The notes below the pieces were generated by a model. It was given only the letters and a program-made list of their open reading frames with translations. It ran no database searches and was not told the origin of the DNA. Shown here piece by piece: positions 6,297-7,945 of a stretch of DNA of 7,945 nt. The stretch covers positions 1 to 7,945 of the forward strand of contig DPWT01000245.1 in assembly GCA_003527555.1 (NCBI GenBank), read 5' to 3'. The stretch's first letter is position 1. Each line of letters opens with the position of its first letter. Origin of the DNA: Verrucomicrobiales bacterium (GTDB taxonomy: Bacteria; Verrucomicrobiota; Verrucomicrobiia; Verrucomicrobiales; Akkermansiaceae). A program made the position numbers and the translations under genes.

Positions 6297-7331
6297 CTAC
6301 CTGCGGCTTCCTCGAAATTTATTCCGTGGGTCGCGTTCGTCATTGGTAGATTTATCACGATAGCGAAGAACACCGTAACGTTTAAGGTTACGTATGAATT
6401 CCTTGGCGTTGTTGCCTGTTTCTTGATCGTAGGCAAGGGTGCCTATAAGACCATTTTTATTTTGAATCGCAGCCATAGTATCTTCTGCACGGCTTGCAGC
6501 ATTGCTGATGTTTTTAACTGCTGCGGGTATTTCAGCGAGGGCAGGCTTAATGCTTTTGATTTCATTCCTTGCTTCGGTAATGAGGTGACTAGCATTTTCG
6601 GCGGCGTCCTTAAGCGATGTCATTGTTTTGCGTGCCTCAATGACGGCAGGTTTTAGATCATGTGACATGCTTTTAAAGTCACGACTAGACTCTTCAAAAT
6701 TTGCAATCGCCTTGGTGAAATTATCAATATTGTCCTCAGCAAGGACTTCATTGTTCACCTTGTTCATCGCAACATCTATGCTAGCACCGATTTTTTCCAT
6801 CGAATTGAGAGCCTTGTCGATTTTTGAAAAGGTGACTTTGGCATCCTTGATGAGTTGGCTGGCATCGCGGGCAATATCTGCAGCATTGGACTTGATGGCA
6901 TCAATTCCACCGGCGCCGATGCCAATAATCGTATCGCCGGATTGATAGTATCCCTCGGATTCATTATCTGGTGGGATAATCGCGATGAATTTGTCTCCTA
7001 AAAGGCCAATTGACCCGATTTTGAAAGTTGAATCCAAAGGTATTCTAACATCATCTTTGATGCGTATTTCCATTTTCACAACACTTGAGGTGCTGCCGGT
7101 GAGCACTAACTCTGGGTGAGTGGCGACGCGTCCTATCTTGGCACCCCTGAGCCGCACTTCGCTATTTTTTATTATACCAGCTGTTTGTGGGAATTCTATG
7201 AAGAGAGGATAGTGGCCCTTGAATCGATCACCAAAACGGCCAAATTCAACAATCAAGACGCCGAGAAGAAGCAACCCGATCAGGACAAAAAGTCCTGCGG
7301 TGCGCTGCTTGCTTTTTTCACGCGCGGCCAT
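6297..7331 (-). CDS. MlaD-like MCE-domain lipid transport protein
   Basis: The substrate-binding component of an Mla-type ABC system that carries phospholipids between the outer and inner membranes. After a short basic N-terminus, residues 12-29 form one membrane helix (LFVLIGLLLLGVLIV), anchoring the protein in the inner membrane with the rest in the periplasm. One MCE domain follows at about 40-118, with the characteristic VRLRGAKIGRV at 59-69 and a Gly/Leu-rich pore-loop region (SIGLLGDKF) near its end. The rest, about 150-300, is a long amphipathic helical region with Ala- and Lys-rich repeats, then a basic tail (DPRNKFRGSRR). At 344 residues it is much longer than E. coli MlaD (183), resembling MCE proteins whose helices can form a tunnel or needle. 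The MlaF-like gene is immediately upstream, 61 bp away. Confidence 0.92.
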   Translation of the reverse strand: MAAREKSKQRTAGLFVLIGLLLLGVLIVEFGRFGDRFKGHYPLFIEFPQTAGIIKNSEVRLRGAKIGRVATHPELVLTGSTSSVVKMEIRIKDDVRIPLDSTFKIGSIGLLGDKFIAIIPPDNESEGYYQSGDTIIGIGAGGIDAIKSNAADIARDASQLIKDAKVTFSKIDKALNSMEKIGASIDVAMNKVNNEVLAEDNIDNFTKAIANFEESSRDFKSMSHDLKPAVIEARKTMTSLKDAAENASHLITEARNEIKSIKPALAEIPAAVKNISNAASRAEDTMAAIQNKNGLIGTLAYDQETGNNAKEFIRNLKRYGVLRYRDKSTNDERDPRNKFRGSRR

Positions 7332-7392
7332 AACACCAGTATCTGTTGTAAAGTAGTTTAGTTCAAGCTGTAATCATCAACGTGGTATTTAA

Positions 7393-7945
7393 TCAATTGT
7401 CCCAATCGCCGTCGCTTCCTGCGATAAAGCGTGTGATGATGGGATCATTACTGGCATGTATTTCATCGCAAGTTCCCTGCCAGTGTATCCTACCATTATA
7501 CATGAAAATGATGCGGTCTGCGATACGGAAAATACTACGTAGATCGTGGGTAATGACAACATTGGTAATGCCGTGATCATACTGCAGGCATTTGATGAGT
7601 TTATCGATAGTGTCTGCTGTAACTGGATCAAGTCCGGCGTGTGGCTCATCATAGCAGATACACTCTGGGCGATCGATGATGGCTCGAGCCAGTGCCACAC
7701 GCTTTTTCATGCCGCCTGATAGTTCGGATGGCATCATTTTCTCCTTACCATGAAGGCGAACAATTTTTAATGCCTCGCGGACACGACTATCTAGGTCGGC
7801 GTCATCTCTGATACCTGTCTCGATAAGGGGAAAAGCAACATTTTGTTCAACGCTCATCGAATCAAAAAGAGCACCATTCTGAAACATCATCCCAATTTTT
7901 TTTCGAATCAATGAGAGAGCGCGTTCGGAGAGGCCGGAGAGCTCA
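7393..7945 (-). CDS. MlaF-like ABC transporter ATPase, N-terminus outside window
   Basis: The cytoplasmic ATPase of the Mla phospholipid transporter; the window shows the C-terminal 183 residues and the frame is open at the edge (ELSGLSERALSLIRKK before the Q-loop). Visible motifs in order are the Q-loop MMFQNGALFDSMSV, which matches MlaF closely, the ABC signature SELSGGMKKRVALARAI, Walker B with catalytic Glu in ICYDEPHAGLDP, and the H-loop His in VVITHD. Walker A lies upstream, outside the window. The TTG at 7911 is an internal codon, not a start, because the Q-loop region and upstream frame continue across it. The C-terminus (DPIITRFIAGSDGDWDN) fits the MlaF tail with the RQFLDG-like element. 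Its partner MlaD-like gene follows. An MlaE permease gene would be expected upstream. Confidence 0.94.
   Translation of the reverse strand, partial: ELSGLSERALSLIRKKIGMMFQNGALFDSMSVEQNVAFPLIETGIRDDADLDSRVREALKIVRLHGKEKMMPSELSGGMKKRVALARAIIDRPECICYDEPHAGLDPVTADTIDKLIKCLQYDHGITNVVITHDLRSIFRIADRIIFMYNGRIHWQGTCDEIHASNDPIITRFIAGSDGDWDN

Noticed and set aside
6251..6436. Minus-strand 61-codon ORF whose stop overlaps the pssA start as ATGA
   Set aside because: Most of it lies inside the MlaD-like gene in another frame, it has no family resemblance, and the overlap is likely chance.
6423..6945. Plus-strand ORFs of 77 and 105 codons
   Set aside because: They are antisense shadows of the Ala/Lys-rich helical region of the MlaD-like gene.
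7389..7700. Second minus-strand frame of 103 codons within the ABC ATPase gene
   Set aside because: The other frame carries the ABC signature, Walker B and H-loop in order; this one has no motif.

Overview
The window reads as chromosomal DNA of a Gram-negative member of the Verrucomicrobiota. The support is a DUF5069-type protein, a HEAT-repeat protein resembling those annotated DUF6288 in Verrucomicrobia and Planctomycetes, an Mla-type lipid transport system, moderate G+C by eye, and translation starts that mostly lack a Shine-Dalgarno sequence. The phylum call is an inference from family content, not from a marker gene.

Layout. Positions 1-1116 (+) hold the 3' part of a HEAT-repeat protein, followed with an ATGA overlap by a possible 37-residue membrane peptide (1113-1226). 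A perfect 11-bp hairpin at 1207-1232 separates these from a convergent minus-strand gene for a small secreted, highly charged protein (1258-1950). A two-gene minus-strand unit follows: a secreted hypothetical protein (2559-3197) and, 4 bp downstream, a YchJ/SEC-C protein (2108-2554). Divergent from it is a PPP-type metallophosphatase (3283-3942, +). This converges on a minus-strand DUF5069 gene (4128-4559), which has a strong intrinsic terminator at 4069-4106.

The right part (4737-7945, all minus) looks like an envelope-biogenesis operon. In transcription order it runs: MlaF-like ABC ATPase (cut by the window edge), MlaD-like MCE protein, phosphatidylserine synthase PssA, and a periplasmic N-acetylmuramoyl-L-alanine amidase. 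The gaps between these genes are 40-65 bp and no terminator is visible in them. MlaF and MlaD would move phospholipids between the membranes, PssA makes phosphatidylserine (the precursor of phosphatidylethanolamine), and the amidase trims peptidoglycan. An MlaE permease would be expected just beyond the right edge.

No mobile element, CRISPR array, rRNA or tRNA was seen. Most of the window is ordinary chromosome. The less ordinary points are the linkage of lipid synthesis with lipid transport, the tiny ORF ending inside a terminator hairpin, and several small secreted proteins of unknown function.
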